Counted from the first letter of the stretch, positions 25,943 through 34,472 are shown. The stretch: DNA of 64,000 nt from Rhodococcus sp. Leaf278 (GCF_001426085.1 NZ_LMRR01000004.1:1-64000); one strand, 5' to 3'. The notes: a model not told the origin generated them from the letters alone. Numbers and translations are program-made.

Positions 25943-26404
25943 ATGCCGATCGAGGTTGGCGCGGAAGCGCCCGACTTCACCCTCAAAGACCAGAACAACC
26001 AACTGGTCACGTTGTCGTCGTACAGGAACGTGAAAAACGTTCTGCTCGTGTTCTATCCACTGGCGTTCACCGGTACGTGCCAGGGCGAGCTGTGCAAAGT
26101 GCGCGACGAGTTACCGTCGTTCGAGAACGACGACACCGCGATCCTGGCGATCTCGGTGGGTCCGCCTCCGACTCACAAGATCTGGGCCGCAGAACAGGGA
26201 TACACATTCCCGCTGCTGTCCGACTTCTGGCCGCACGGTGCAGTAGCTCAGGCATACGGGGTGTTCAACGAAGATGCCGGATTCGCCAATCGCGGAACGT
26301 TCGTGGTCGACAAGTCCGGAATCATCAGGTTCGCCGAAATGAACGGCCCCGGGGAAGCACGAGACAGTTCATCGTGGTCCGAGGCACTCGCACAGGTGAG
26401 CTGA
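25943..26404 (+). CDS. ahpE: One-Cys peroxiredoxin AhpE
   Basis: A 153-residue thioredoxin-fold peroxidase. The peroxidatic site is PLAFTGTCQGELC (PxxxTxxC), preceded by APDFTLKDQNNQLVTL, and SVGPPPTHKIWAAEQGYTFP with LLSDFWPHGAVAQAYGVFNE is almost identical to mycobacterial AhpE. It reduces peroxides and peroxynitrite in the cytosol with mycothiol/mycoredoxin as likely electron donors. A second Cys follows four residues after the first (GELC), which mycobacterial AhpE lacks in the version I recall, so the one-Cys label may not be strict here. Confidence 0.93.
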   Translation: MPIEVGAEAPDFTLKDQNNQLVTLSSYRNVKNVLLVFYPLAFTGTCQGELCKVRDELPSFENDDTAILAISVGPPPTHKIWAAEQGYTFPLLSDFWPHGAVAQAYGVFNEDAGFANRGTFVVDKSGIIRFAEMNGPGEARDSSSWSEALAQVS

Positions 26405-26454
26405 CCTGCGGAATTGTAGTTAGAGATCAGACACGATAAATTTCTCCAAGCGTT

Positions 26455-26486
26455 CCGGTGGCCCGGGGTTGTCCCCAGGCCACCGG
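26455..26486. terminator. Strong hairpin between ahpE and tRNA-Val
   Basis: CCGGTGGCC-C-GGGG and CCCC-A-GGCCACCGG pair around TTGT, giving a 14-bp stem with one mismatch. It ends six bases before the tRNA. It could terminate ahpE transcription or act in processing of the tRNA precursor; no T run follows. Confidence 0.55.
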
Positions 26487-26491
26487 TACTC

Positions 26492-26566
26492 GGGCGTATA
26501 GCTCAGCGGTAGAGCTCTGGTTTTACACACCAGCGGTCGGGGGTTCGAACCCCTCTGCGCCCACCA
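26492..26566 (+). tRNA. tRNA-Val (anticodon TAC)
   Basis: Complete cloverleaf with encoded CCA: acceptor GGGCGTA/TGCGCCC, D arm GCTCAGCGGTAGAGC, anticodon loop TTTACAC (TAC), T arm CGGGG around GTTCGAA with CCCCT. The DNA downstream looks inserted (serine-recombinase remnant and unrelated genes), so this tRNA may have been an integration target. Confidence 0.95.
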
Positions 26567-26645
26567 GGGACTTGACGTCCGAACCCTTGTCATTGAAGTC
26601 ATCCTCAACTCAAGGTCATCCTCTCCTGGTTCGACCCGTAGATTC

Positions 26646-26812
26646 TCATTTGCCGATGCTGTTCTCAACGCTTCGATCAAATCCATAGAGTCTGCCTCCT
26701 GTCTGGACAACCTCGAACTCGTCGGCATCGAGGCTGATCCGCTCGAACCACGCCTGGTTGTAGTCGCGCCGGGTTGGGCCGGATGCGACTTCGTAGGCGG
26801 CACCGCACCGAT
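26646..26812 (-). pseudogene. C-terminal remnant of a serine recombinase/integrase
   Basis: On the minus strand one frame ending at TGA 26646 reads AAYEVASGPTRRDYNQAWFE then RISLDADEFEVVQTGGRLYG. The RRxxNQAxFERI pattern followed by an acidic beta strand is typical of the C-terminal tail of large serine recombinases. There is no start codon or catalytic N-terminal domain; the frame runs into the neighbouring gene. The fragment lies between tRNA-Val and a cluster of accessory genes and looks like the left-over integrase end of a decayed element. The exact upstream limit is uncertain. Confidence 0.6.
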
Positions 26813-27358
26813 TCAGTAAGGAAGTCGCAGCACGATTGCCGCATTCATGTCCACGGCTGACCGATCGAAGACCGTGAGGTGGCCTTCAAGCTGGTCAAGC
26901 AGTGTCGAAGGGGTTAATTGCTTATCCCGAGCGATATCGCTCGGGGTCGAACCATCCACTGCCATCTCCGTCCAGTTCAGGCGATCGTGCTTGACGCGCG
27001 CTGTGAGTCTGCGACGTTCCGATTCCCACCGCCGCGGGCCGAGCGTGACCGCAACTAAGACGCAGTCACCGACCTGGTAGCGGAACGGGTCGCGAAATCG
27101 AAGGGCAGAATCTCGGCGAGACGGCTCCTGCCGATCGCCCGCAAAGCCGGATGCAAAGGGTCGGACTGCAACTTCCGCCGCCTGGTAGCCGAAGCCGATG
27201 CCCCGAAAGTGTTGTAGGCGATCGACATTCGGTTGCACTTCCGCTGTGGTGGACTCGGGAACGTCGGCGGCGGCTACACCCGGTGCGCCCAAAGCCCAGG
27301 TGATCGCTGAGAGCCCCACGGCAGCCGCGTAGCGGCGGACCTTACCAACACGGACCAA
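26813..27358 (-). CDS. Secreted protein of unknown function
   Basis: A 181-residue reading frame starting with TTG 27358. The first 30 residues form a signal peptide (VRRYAAAVGLSAITWALG, cleavage near GVAAADVP). The mature part contains FRYQVGDCVLVAVTLGPRRW, a single Cys, and a C-terminal helical region (STLLDQLEGHLTVFDRSAVD). I do not recognise a family. It lies in the accessory stretch after tRNA-Val and is divergent from a large lipoprotein gene. Its 3' end meets the serine-recombinase remnant, so the gene end could itself be affected by a rearrangement. Confidence 0.5.
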   Translation of the reverse strand: MVRVGKVRRYAAAVGLSAITWALGAPGVAAADVPESTTAEVQPNVDRLQHFRGIGFGYQAAEVAVRPFASGFAGDRQEPSRRDSALRFRDPFRYQVGDCVLVAVTLGPRRWESERRRLTARVKHDRLNWTEMAVDGSTPSDIARDKQLTPSTLLDQLEGHLTVFDRSAVDMNAAIVLRLPY

Positions 27359-27373
27359 CGAATGCTTCGACGC

Positions 27374-27405
27374 GAGACCACCCCTTCGCTTGACGGGGTG
27401 ATCTC
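27374..27405. other. Inverted repeat in a divergent promoter region
   Basis: GAGACCACCCC and GGGGTGATCTC (10 of 11 paired) around a 10-base loop, just upstream of the TTG start of the minus-strand secreted protein. It could be an operator or the end of an older gene. The remaining gap to 27585 shows only the RBS GAAAGG before the lipoprotein gene. Confidence 0.35.
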
Positions 27406-27585
27406 AACACGAGACGAGTCCGCCGAGCGAACCCAGAGCGGGGTATTCATCCAATTTCATTCGATCGCAGTAACGGCTACGTCAGCGACGCGAGGCGGAC
27501 ATGTCGTCCGAATGGAGGATCGGAACTCGATGCTTAGACCCGTAATGTCTTGCGATGGTCTGGATGTTTTGCTGAAAGGTACTGC

Positions 27586-29667
27586 GTGCGCAAACCGGTG
27601 TTCTTCCTGGTGGTGTCGGTATGCGTCATTTCGAGTCTCACGGTCTCGTGTGCGCAGATTCGCGGTCTCGTGAATGGGGACGAGACCGTCTCGAGTAACG
27701 CGATTGTCGACGGCAACGGCTTTGCCGTCGTAGTCGACGGATTCACCGTCAGCGCTCCTGCAGGGGTTGCCGCCGAAGGATCGGAGGTGGTCGTTACCAG
27801 CCACACCAGCGATCGTTTCCAGGACACAGGTCAGTTCGCCGGCCGCGTCGGAAGTGCCATCGAGGTCGTCTTGAACGACGGCGAGCAGCCTGCTCAGCCG
27901 ATCACCGTAGCGGTATCACTCGCCGAAGATTCGGTGCCCGAGAATTTTGCTCCGCTTGCCGTCACCGACGGTCCCGATGGTCAGGTCGAGATCGTCGCTA
28001 CGACCTATGATCCAGCATCGAAAGTGCTGTTCGCCAAAATGAATCACCTGTCATTTCTGCAATTCCTGCACGTTGATTTCGGCAAGATCAGTTCGTTCAT
28101 GGGGGACTCGACCAAGGAATTCTTCGGCTTCGGATCGGCTGACGCACCGGACTGTGTCGGCAGACCGGTGGAAGTCGGTGGTCGAATCATCACCGCAAGC
28201 CGCACCAAGAATCTGAGCGGCGACGAGAAGAACGCGGCGTGGCCGTGCGTCGCGGTCACCGACGGCAAGCTTGAGCTCTCAATCGAATCCAACAGCAATC
28301 TTTCGTGGCTGACCTACTCTAGACCCGAGACGGCACCTGCGTACTCCTCAGGTTCAGGGTCGGCAGACACCGGCGCGCAGGCTATCTACCGGCAGCTCTC
28401 CTCCGGCAAGGAAAGAACGGCGGGTTTTCTGACGCCCGGTGGGACGGTGCGGCATACATTCCCGATAGGAACTGTTCCCGAACTCGTGGGATTGCGCAGC
28501 AGTGCGGCGCTCGGACTCACTGCAACCTTCTTGTACATGCTCGACTCGGTGGCCACGCTGTTGGGAGTGAAGTCCGATATCGCGTCCGGTGCCGGTGGGT
28601 ACGACTGCATCAGAAGTGCTGTGGATACGGCAGACACAAGCTCGAAGTCCCCCGGTGAGTCCGCAGGGTCGATGCTGAGAACCGAACTGGACTGTTTGAG
28701 TGCGGTCGCAACCGGTCCACTCGGATTCTTCCTCGGCGTGCTGGGCGGTGGACTGGGCATCATCGTCAGCAGCATCACTGGCATATATACCGAGCTATCC
28801 GGCAATGCCAAGCAATTGATCAATTTCGAGGTAGAGGGATCCGCGCCCGCACCGGCCGTGGGCGAGCAGCACTTCCAAAGCCCGAGCCGTAACGTTCGCT
28901 GCCAGATGGGTGATTCGATGGCGGGGACGTGGGGTGCCGATGGCATCGGAGTCCCGGCAGTGGGATGTATAGCGATCGAATACAACGGTCCTGGTGTGGG
29001 AGTGACCTGCGAAACCTCAACATTGAACCCCTGGCAAGGCGCGGCAGCACTCGGGGTCGACGGCGCCCCTGGACGTACTCTCTGCACTGGCGGACAACCC
29101 TTCTCCAAGTCACCGTCCGAGGACTTCCCTGTTCTCCAGTACGGCGAATCCGCGGAATGGGGACGCTTCAGCTGCACAACCGACTACGTCGTCGGGGTGA
29201 TCTGCCGAGACACGACGACCGGAAACGGCTTCTCCGTCTCGCGCGACAACGTGGCAATCACCGGCCAGGACGCCACCCGGTACGCCACATCCGGTGGAAA
29301 CGACAGTCCGATGGACGCAGAGCTCGGTCTGTTCAGTAACACCTTCGCGGTGCGCGGAATCGAGCTGACCCTGATTCCGGACGGCACAGGCACGCTGTAT
29401 CGCAACAGTGGGGCCACCGACATCGCCACCTGGCCGATCGTCTGGGAACACACCGGAACGGCCCGAGCAACGATTGTGCTCGGCAGCCCCAACCTCTCTT
29501 CCAACCAACCGAGCGCGGTGAACACCGACTTCCAAGCCGGCGCGACTTACAATGTCGTGATCCAGGACAGCCCGCGCGTGATGGTCATCGAAGGACCCGT
29601 CGCGGGTAGTGGCCGCGACCTTCCTCCGCTGTGCCCGGAAGACGATAGAAGCGCCTGCGGAGAGTGA
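27586..29667 (+). CDS. Large lipoprotein of unknown function
   Basis: A 693-residue product from GTG 27586 (RBS GAAAGG). The signal peptide ends in a lipobox SSLTVSC, so the protein should be anchored to the outer face of the membrane. The N-terminal part (about 40-170) is beta-rich and resembles an Ig-like or ZU5-like secreted domain by composition (TVSAPAGVAAEGSEVVVTS; LVKMNHLSFLQF-like end). A hydrophobic stretch around residues 385-410 (GPLGFFLGVLGGGLGIIVSS) could be a second membrane segment. The C-terminal 250 residues are Cys-rich (VRCQMGD, VGCIAIEY, VTCETST, RLCT-like, FSCTTDY, VICRDT), suggesting disulphide-linked modules, with the FQSPSRNVRCQM motif seen in mycobacterial secreted proteins. 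I do not know its role. Confidence 0.62.
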   Translation: MRKPVFFLVVSVCVISSLTVSCAQIRGLVNGDETVSSNAIVDGNGFAVVVDGFTVSAPAGVAAEGSEVVVTSHTSDRFQDTGQFAGRVGSAIEVVLNDGEQPAQPITVAVSLAEDSVPENFAPLAVTDGPDGQVEIVATTYDPASKVLFAKMNHLSFLQFLHVDFGKISSFMGDSTKEFFGFGSADAPDCVGRPVEVGGRIITASRTKNLSGDEKNAAWPCVAVTDGKLELSIESNSNLSWLTYSRPETAPAYSSGSGSADTGAQAIYRQLSSGKERTAGFLTPGGTVRHTFPIGTVPELVGLRSSAALGLTATFLYMLDSVATLLGVKSDIASGAGGYDCIRSAVDTADTSSKSPGESAGSMLRTELDCLSAVATGPLGFFLGVLGGGLGIIVSSITGIYTELSGNAKQLINFEVEGSAPAPAVGEQHFQSPSRNVRCQMGDSMAGTWGADGIGVPAVGCIAIEYNGPGVGVTCETSTLNPWQGAAALGVDGAPGRTLCTGGQPFSKSPSEDFPVLQYGESAEWGRFSCTTDYVVGVICRDTTTGNGFSVSRDNVAITGQDATRYATSGGNDSPMDAELGLFSNTFAVRGIELTLIPDGTGTLYRNSGATDIATWPIVWEHTGTARATIVLGSPNLSSNQPSAVNTDFQAGATYNVVIQDSPRVMVIEGPVAGSGRDLPPLCPEDDRSACGE

Positions 29668-29806
29668 CCGGTAAGTCGAGCACGCCTCTATCGGTCGAAC
29701 AAATGATTCTTCTTCACAAATTGCGCCTGTTCGGACGTGCGACTGACGATCTTGGAGAGCGAACGTAGAGTCAACTGTCTTGACAGCAGAAAGGTGGTAG
29801 ACAGCG

Positions 29807-30928
29807 TTGCCATCCACCGCGATTTTCATCGACTTGGAGAACATAGTTCAGCCCGCGCAGATGCCAGAGAAGGCTCGTGCCGCCGACAGTCGACTCCGAA
29901 GCGTGTCGAGAGCAACGGCTGAGGGGATTTGTGATTTCGCGGAGGGTACAGTAGCGATAAGGCGCGCGTACGCCTACTCCAATCTCGAAAGATCGAACAG
30001 AGCGCTCGTCGATGCCGGATTCAGATTTGTTCCAGTCTCGGGGTCTGGAACTTCAAAGAATGCATCGGATATTTTTATGGCGACGGATGTAATGGAAGTG
30101 TTGTACACAAAGCCGGAGATATCCAGATTTGTACTCGTGACGGGCGATTCTGACTTCTCCCCTGTTTTGGTGAAGCTCGTCGAACACGGTAAGTCGGTCA
30201 TCCTGATCGGTCGCAGCACGACTCGGCAAAGCATGCGGGCGAACGCGACCGATTTCATCGATATCCAAAAATTGGCAACCGCGGACAGGGGCACGCCTGT
30301 GGTTAGCGCGGCATCACAGGTGCCAGTTCAGGAGCGCGTGACTCCAGTTCTTGTGGCGCAATTGGATGAAGCGCCGGATCGGGATGTCGACGTGCGTAGT
30401 GAGCTGGCCAGTGATCTCCTGGTACGTGCCTTCAATCTGGCGGTTCCGCCTGGAAGGGGTTCAGGGGACAGAGACATCAGAACCCGGTCAGGTGGCCTCA
30501 TCTTCAAAATCTACAAAATTTTGGCCGGTATCGAGGGCTATCGCGTGCAGTTTAAGTTGTCGGAAATAGTTGCGCTTTGCGGAGATATGTTCCAACAAAA
30601 TGCTGGAGAAATTTCTGCTACTTCTCTGCATTCGCTGTTTCGGCAATCCGATAATCCACTGTTGAGCGACCTGCAACAAAAGCAGATTGCAACTGCCGTA
30701 AGTAATTTCGCAAACGGCGGCGATGCGCGTGTGAATCTATCGGAAGTCCAGCCGGCTGTGACTCCGTATATCGGATCCAGGATCTGTAGGCAGTACCACC
30801 TCTGGGACCTATGGAATCTGGCCGCCTATCTCGACCTGTACGTCGACACGGTCGAAATTTTGAGGCCGACGTCGACGAGAGCCTGGGGCATCACGAACAT
30901 CGACGGTGTTCGAAGCCGAGTAGGTTGA
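29807..30928 (+). CDS. NYN-domain (LabA/DUF88-like) putative ribonuclease
   Basis: A 373-residue protein starting with TTG 29807 after RBS AAAGGTGG. The N-terminal NYN/PIN-like domain (about 1-160) has the acidic residues expected for metal-dependent RNA cleavage: FIDLENI, SKNASDIFMATDVME and LVTGDSDFSPVLVKLVEHGK. The C-terminal half (about 200-350) is helical, with KLSEIVALCGDMF and a WDLWNLAAYLDLYV segment, and could be a winged-helix/OST-HTH-like RNA-binding part, though that is unproven. The DNA is less GC-rich and its codons differ from the neighbours (many ATA, TTT, AGA-type codons), suggesting horizontal transfer. It stands alone, so a defence or RNA-silencing role is only a guess. Confidence 0.75.
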   Translation: MPSTAIFIDLENIVQPAQMPEKARAADSRLRSVSRATAEGICDFAEGTVAIRRAYAYSNLERSNRALVDAGFRFVPVSGSGTSKNASDIFMATDVMEVLYTKPEISRFVLVTGDSDFSPVLVKLVEHGKSVILIGRSTTRQSMRANATDFIDIQKLATADRGTPVVSAASQVPVQERVTPVLVAQLDEAPDRDVDVRSELASDLLVRAFNLAVPPGRGSGDRDIRTRSGGLIFKIYKILAGIEGYRVQFKLSEIVALCGDMFQQNAGEISATSLHSLFRQSDNPLLSDLQQKQIATAVSNFANGGDARVNLSEVQPAVTPYIGSRICRQYHLWDLWNLAAYLDLYVDTVEILRPTSTRAWGITNIDGVRSRVG

Positions 30929-30961
30929 CCCGGGGCACGAGCGCATACTTGCCGCGGCCGT

Positions 30962-31225
30962 GAGCTCAACTTTTTTCGCACGCAGTCATATGTGTCGGCG
31001 TGCCCGCATGGCCCACAGGACTACCTCGCGGCCGGCATCCCCGTCGAGAAGCAGATCGTCGCACCGCCGGCACCGGACGAGTTCGCCGGTCAACGCACGA
31101 TCGGTAGCCGTTGGGCAGATACCGACAACATCAAGAACCTCGTCGCCGCGTTCAAGGATCCTGCGGTGCAGGAATTCCTGGCCACCGACCCGCGTGTCAA
31201 AGACATTCTGCTTCCCCTGCAGTAG
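30962..31225 (+). pseudogene. Remnant of an ABC-transporter binding protein (NlpA/MetQ-like?)
   Basis: An open frame without a proper start (GTG 30992 is the first candidate) reads ELNFFRTQSYVSACPHGPQD, then AAGIPVEKQIVAPPAPDEFA and IKNLVAAFKDPAVQEFLATD before the stop. The last part resembles the C-terminal helix of solute-binding proteins of the NlpA/MetQ type, where a phrase like VxKLxxAFxDPxVxxFI recurs. It is far too short for such a protein and has no signal peptide, so it is best read as a 3' fragment left at the end of the inserted region. The family call is tentative. Confidence 0.35.
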
Positions 31226-31323
31226 CGGCACCCGGCGTCCGACGGTCCGGCACTGGACCGTCGGGCGCAGTCGTGGTGTTACCTTCGATCCGCACCCGAC
31301 AGCACTGACACGAGGCGGATGAC

Positions 31324-31995
31324 GTGACCCGGTACGAATCGCTGACAGAACTACTCGACGAGCGGTACTCGTGCCGGCAGTTCTTGCCGAAGCAGGTCTC
31401 TCACGAGGTCCTCGAACAGCTACTCGCTGCCGCCCAGCGAACTCCCTCCTGGTCCAATACCCAGTCGTGGCAGATCATCGTCACCGAGGGCGATGCCACC
31501 CGGAAGTTCTCCGAGGCGTTGGTGGAGCACGTCGCATCCGGGGTCCCGCAACCGGACTTCGCCTTCCCTGCCAGCTACAACGCCCTGCACCGCGCTCGGC
31601 GACGCGAATGCGGTGGGGCGCTGTACGAGAGCATCGGGGTGGTCAAGTCCGACACCGAGGCCACGACGCGTCAATTCATTCGCAACTACGAGCTGTTCGA
31701 CGCCCCGCACGCGGCCATCATCACCACCGATGCCGACCTGGGTGTGTACGGGGCAGTCGACTGCGGGTTGTATCTGCAGACTTTCCTGCTGGCCGCCCAG
31801 AGTCTCGGTCTCGGAGCCATCGCGCAGGCAGCATTGGCTGCGTACTCACCGTTTCTGCACGAGTGGTTCGACATCCCGGACACCCGCCGCGTGGTGGCCG
31901 GGATCTCCTTCGGCTACCCCGACGAGACTCACCCGATCAACGGATTCCGCACCAGCCGAGCGCCTTTGGACGAGACGGTCAGATTCGTCAGCTGA
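31324..31995 (+). CDS. Nitroreductase-family FMN oxidoreductase
   Basis: A 223-residue protein starting with GTG 31324. The FMN-binding Arg/Ser set ERYSCRQFLPKQVSHEVLEQ, the AQRTPSWSNTQSWQIIV segment and GLYLQTFLLAAQSLGLGAIA with GISFGYPD at the C terminus are typical of the nitroreductase superfamily. It should reduce nitro compounds, quinones or enones with NAD(P)H. The natural substrate is unknown. It is convergent with an FAD oxidoreductase gene (12 bases between their stop codons). Confidence 0.9.
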   Translation: MTRYESLTELLDERYSCRQFLPKQVSHEVLEQLLAAAQRTPSWSNTQSWQIIVTEGDATRKFSEALVEHVASGVPQPDFAFPASYNALHRARRRECGGALYESIGVVKSDTEATTRQFIRNYELFDAPHAAIITTDADLGVYGAVDCGLYLQTFLLAAQSLGLGAIAQAALAAYSPFLHEWFDIPDTRRVVAGISFGYPDETHPINGFRTSRAPLDETVRFVS

Positions 31996-32007
31996 GCACG
32001 TGCGGCG

Positions 32008-32949
32008 TCAGTTCCGAAGACGACGAACCAGCTCGGTACCGACATCCGTGCCCGAACGCCATGCGCTTTCCACCCTGGGCGCTCCGGATGCACACCACTG
32101 ATCGCCGGCGAACCCGACGAGTCTTCCGTCGCGCTGCTCGAGCGCAAAAGTGCAATCGTGCTGCGACGCAGGCTTTGCGAACGTCCATCGATGGGCGTGC
32201 GTCCACGTGGGTGCTGAAGAGACGACTGATAGTTCGCGCAATGCTTCGAGAACCAGTGCGATCGCGCCGTCGGGATCGTCGAGGTGCTGCTGGGCCCGCT
32301 CGGACGTGGTGTGCACGACGAGAACCGAAGCGCCGTCACCCCGCCGGGCACCGTCGTCGACGACGAACGCGATATCGGGATGGTCGTTGACGAAGGCCGC
32401 GTCGCGGAAGGGCACGTCCAAGCCGTCGAATCCGCATGCCACCGCGATGACAGGTTCGTACTCGACGGCGTCGGGGACTGCGGTCAGTCGCGTCGCTTGA
32501 GGATCGGGCATCGCCAGCACGACGTGGCCGTCGGGTAGGTCGGTCAGATCGGAGGATCCTTCGATGTGGAAGTCTCCCAGCAAGTCTCGTACCAGAGAAC
32601 GGAGCCCGGTCGGGGTGGCCCATCGAACAGGGCCGGTGGTGGTGCACGGTGCCGTTTCTGCCTTGAGAATTCCGAACGTGTTGGCCCACTGCCGCGCCAG
32701 ACCCCTCGACTCCCAATCTGCGACTACTGTTGTGAAATCTTGGTCTCGGACGGTGAAGTACCCGGCACCCAGATCGACTCGCCGTCCGTGCAGCTCGGGG
32801 GACGACATACGCCCGCCCGGGGCGCGTCCTCTGTCGACGATGCGAAACGGCACGGCTGCGTCGTCGAGAACCCGGGCACATGCCGCGCCGGCAATACCGG
32901 CACCGACAATGGTGATCGAGTCCGTGGAGCGGTCAGCGTCGACATTCAT
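32008..32949 (-). CDS. FAD-dependent oxidoreductase, renalase-like
   Basis: A 313-residue flavoprotein from ATG 32949. The N-terminal dinucleotide fold ITIVGAGIAGAACARVLDDA is followed by IVDRGRAPGGRMSS and VDLGAGYFTVRDQDF, which is the pattern of the small renalase/amine-oxidase-like group. The C terminus LVGFAGDQWCASGAPRVESA closes the FAD site. These proteins oxidise NAD(P)H isomers or amines; the reaction here is not known. A GTG/ATG further upstream gives a non-conserved extension. The gene diverges from a permease. Confidence 0.82.
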   Translation of the reverse strand: MNVDADRSTDSITIVGAGIAGAACARVLDDAAVPFRIVDRGRAPGGRMSSPELHGRRVDLGAGYFTVRDQDFTTVVADWESRGLARQWANTFGILKAETAPCTTTGPVRWATPTGLRSLVRDLLGDFHIEGSSDLTDLPDGHVVLAMPDPQATRLTAVPDAVEYEPVIAVACGFDGLDVPFRDAAFVNDHPDIAFVVDDGARRGDGASVLVVHTTSERAQQHLDDPDGAIALVLEALRELSVVSSAPTWTHAHRWTFAKPASQHDCTFALEQRDGRLVGFAGDQWCASGAPRVESAWRSGTDVGTELVRRLRN

Positions 32950-33062
32950 GTCGTCAGTATGCCCGGAGGGGGCTTTGCGTAAGCCCACCGTATGTACCAC
33001 CGTTTGTCTGGACAATTCGGTCAAGGACGGCGGCAACGCTGACTCTGTGATCGACTATAGGT

Positions 33063-34472
33063 ATGTCAATCACGGACAAGCCGGAAACCGGTGAGCAAGG
33101 ACTGGGCACCAGCCTCAAACCACGGCACGTAACGATGATCTCGATAGCCGGTGTTATCGGGGCAGGGCTGTTCGTCGGCTCGGCCAACGCCATCGCCACC
33201 GCAGGACCTGCGGTGCTCCTGGCCTATTTCTTCGCCGGATTGCTGGTGATCCTGGTGATGCGCATGCTCGGGGAAATGGCCACCGCCAACCCCGACACCG
33301 GTTCGTTCTCGACGTACGCGACCCGAGCATTAGGGCATTGGGCCGGCTTCTCCGTCGGCTGGCTGTATTGGTGGTTCTGGGTATTGGTGATCCCCGTCGA
33401 GGCGACCGCCGCTGCCGCTATTCTCACCAACTGGCTGGGCGGTGCCCAGTGGATGTGGGCTCTGATCATCGTTGTCGCGCTCACTGCGACAAACCTGATC
33501 AGCGTCGGCAACTACGGCGAGTTCGAGTTCTGGTTCGCGCTGGTGAAAGTCGTGGCCATCATCGCCTTCATCGGCCTCGGCATCGCAGCCATCCTGGGAT
33601 GGCTGCCGAACTCCGAAGTCAGTGGTGTGGACCAACTCTGGGCCTCGGGTGGCTTCATGCCGCTGGGCTTCGGCGCGGTGATAGCCGCCATGCTGACCAC
33701 GATGTTCTCGTTCATGGGATCGGAAATCGTCACCATCGCTGCGGCCGAATCCAAGGACCCCGCGAAGGGAATCACCCGCGCGACGAACTCGGTGATCTGG
33801 CGAATCTCGATCTTCTACTTCGGCTCGATCTTCATCATCGTCGCGCTCGTGCCCTGGAACGAACTGGACCCCGCGACCGGCTCCTACCAGTATGTGCTGT
33901 CCAAGATGGGAATTCCTCACGCGGAGACCATCATGGACATCGTCATCCTGACCGCCGTCGCGTCGTGCCTCAATTCGGCTCTCTACACCGCGTCTCGCAT
34001 GTTGTATTCGCTCGGTGATCGAGGGGATGCGCCCAAGGCGGTCAAGAAGATCACGTCCAACGGAGTGCCGTGGGTTGCCGTCATCGCCTCGATGGTTCTC
34101 GGCTTCCTGGCTGTGGTGGGCAACTACATCCTCCCCGAGAAGCTCTTCACGTACCTGTTGGCTACTACCGGTGCCGTCGCACTGTTCGTCTACCTCGCCA
34201 TTGCCAGCAGTCAATTGGTGCTGCGACGGCATCTCGACCGCGACGGCGAACGCCCTGCCGTCCGAATGTGGCTGTACCCGTGGCTCACCTACTTGGCCAT
34301 CGGATTCATCGTCTTCGTCCTGGTGATGATGGTGGTGCGGCCGGAACAGCGGTCGTCCATCCTGCTGTCCGCCGTGCTGGCGGCAGTGACGGTGATCGGC
34401 GGGATCCTGGTGCAGCGCCGAAATACGCGGCGCGACAGTGTTGCCGCCCGCGTATCCGGTACACCCGACTAG
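33063..34472 (+). CDS. Amino-acid permease, APC family (GABA/aromatic-type)
   Basis: A 469-residue transporter with about 12 membrane helices. The TM1 region MISIAGVIGAGLFVGSANAI contains the APC substrate-binding GxIGxGxF motif. Also visible are LVMRMLGEMATANPDTGSFS and ITRATNSVIWRISIFYFGSI, as in GabP/AroP/ProY-type permeases of the AAT group. It should import amino acids or 4-aminobutyrate by proton symport. Its 3' end overlaps by four bases the convergent iron-alcohol dehydrogenase gene, which belongs to a semialdehyde pathway. Confidence 0.9.
   Translation: MSITDKPETGEQGLGTSLKPRHVTMISIAGVIGAGLFVGSANAIATAGPAVLLAYFFAGLLVILVMRMLGEMATANPDTGSFSTYATRALGHWAGFSVGWLYWWFWVLVIPVEATAAAAILTNWLGGAQWMWALIIVVALTATNLISVGNYGEFEFWFALVKVVAIIAFIGLGIAAILGWLPNSEVSGVDQLWASGGFMPLGFGAVIAAMLTTMFSFMGSEIVTIAAAESKDPAKGITRATNSVIWRISIFYFGSIFIIVALVPWNELDPATGSYQYVLSKMGIPHAETIMDIVILTAVASCLNSALYTASRMLYSLGDRGDAPKAVKKITSNGVPWVAVIASMVLGFLAVVGNYILPEKLFTYLLATTGAVALFVYLAIASSQLVLRRHLDRDGERPAVRMWLYPWLTYLAIGFIVFVLVMMVVRPEQRSSILLSAVLAAVTVIGGILVQRRNTRRDSVAARVSGTPD

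Noticed and set aside
26420-26686. A minus-strand frame with a good RBS (GGAGG) and start MDLIEAL, reading through tRNA-Val
   Set aside because: It translates the antisense of the tRNA and of a hairpin. The GGAGG is also part of the recombinase remnant in another frame.
26646-26812. Toxin or other short intact gene instead of a recombinase remnant
   Set aside because: No start codon in the frame and the phrase fits a recombinase tail; an intact gene is unlikely.
31929-32351. A 140-codon minus-strand frame across the nitroreductase and FAD-oxidoreductase ends
   Set aside because: Covers the ends of two genuine convergent genes and has no protein-like features.
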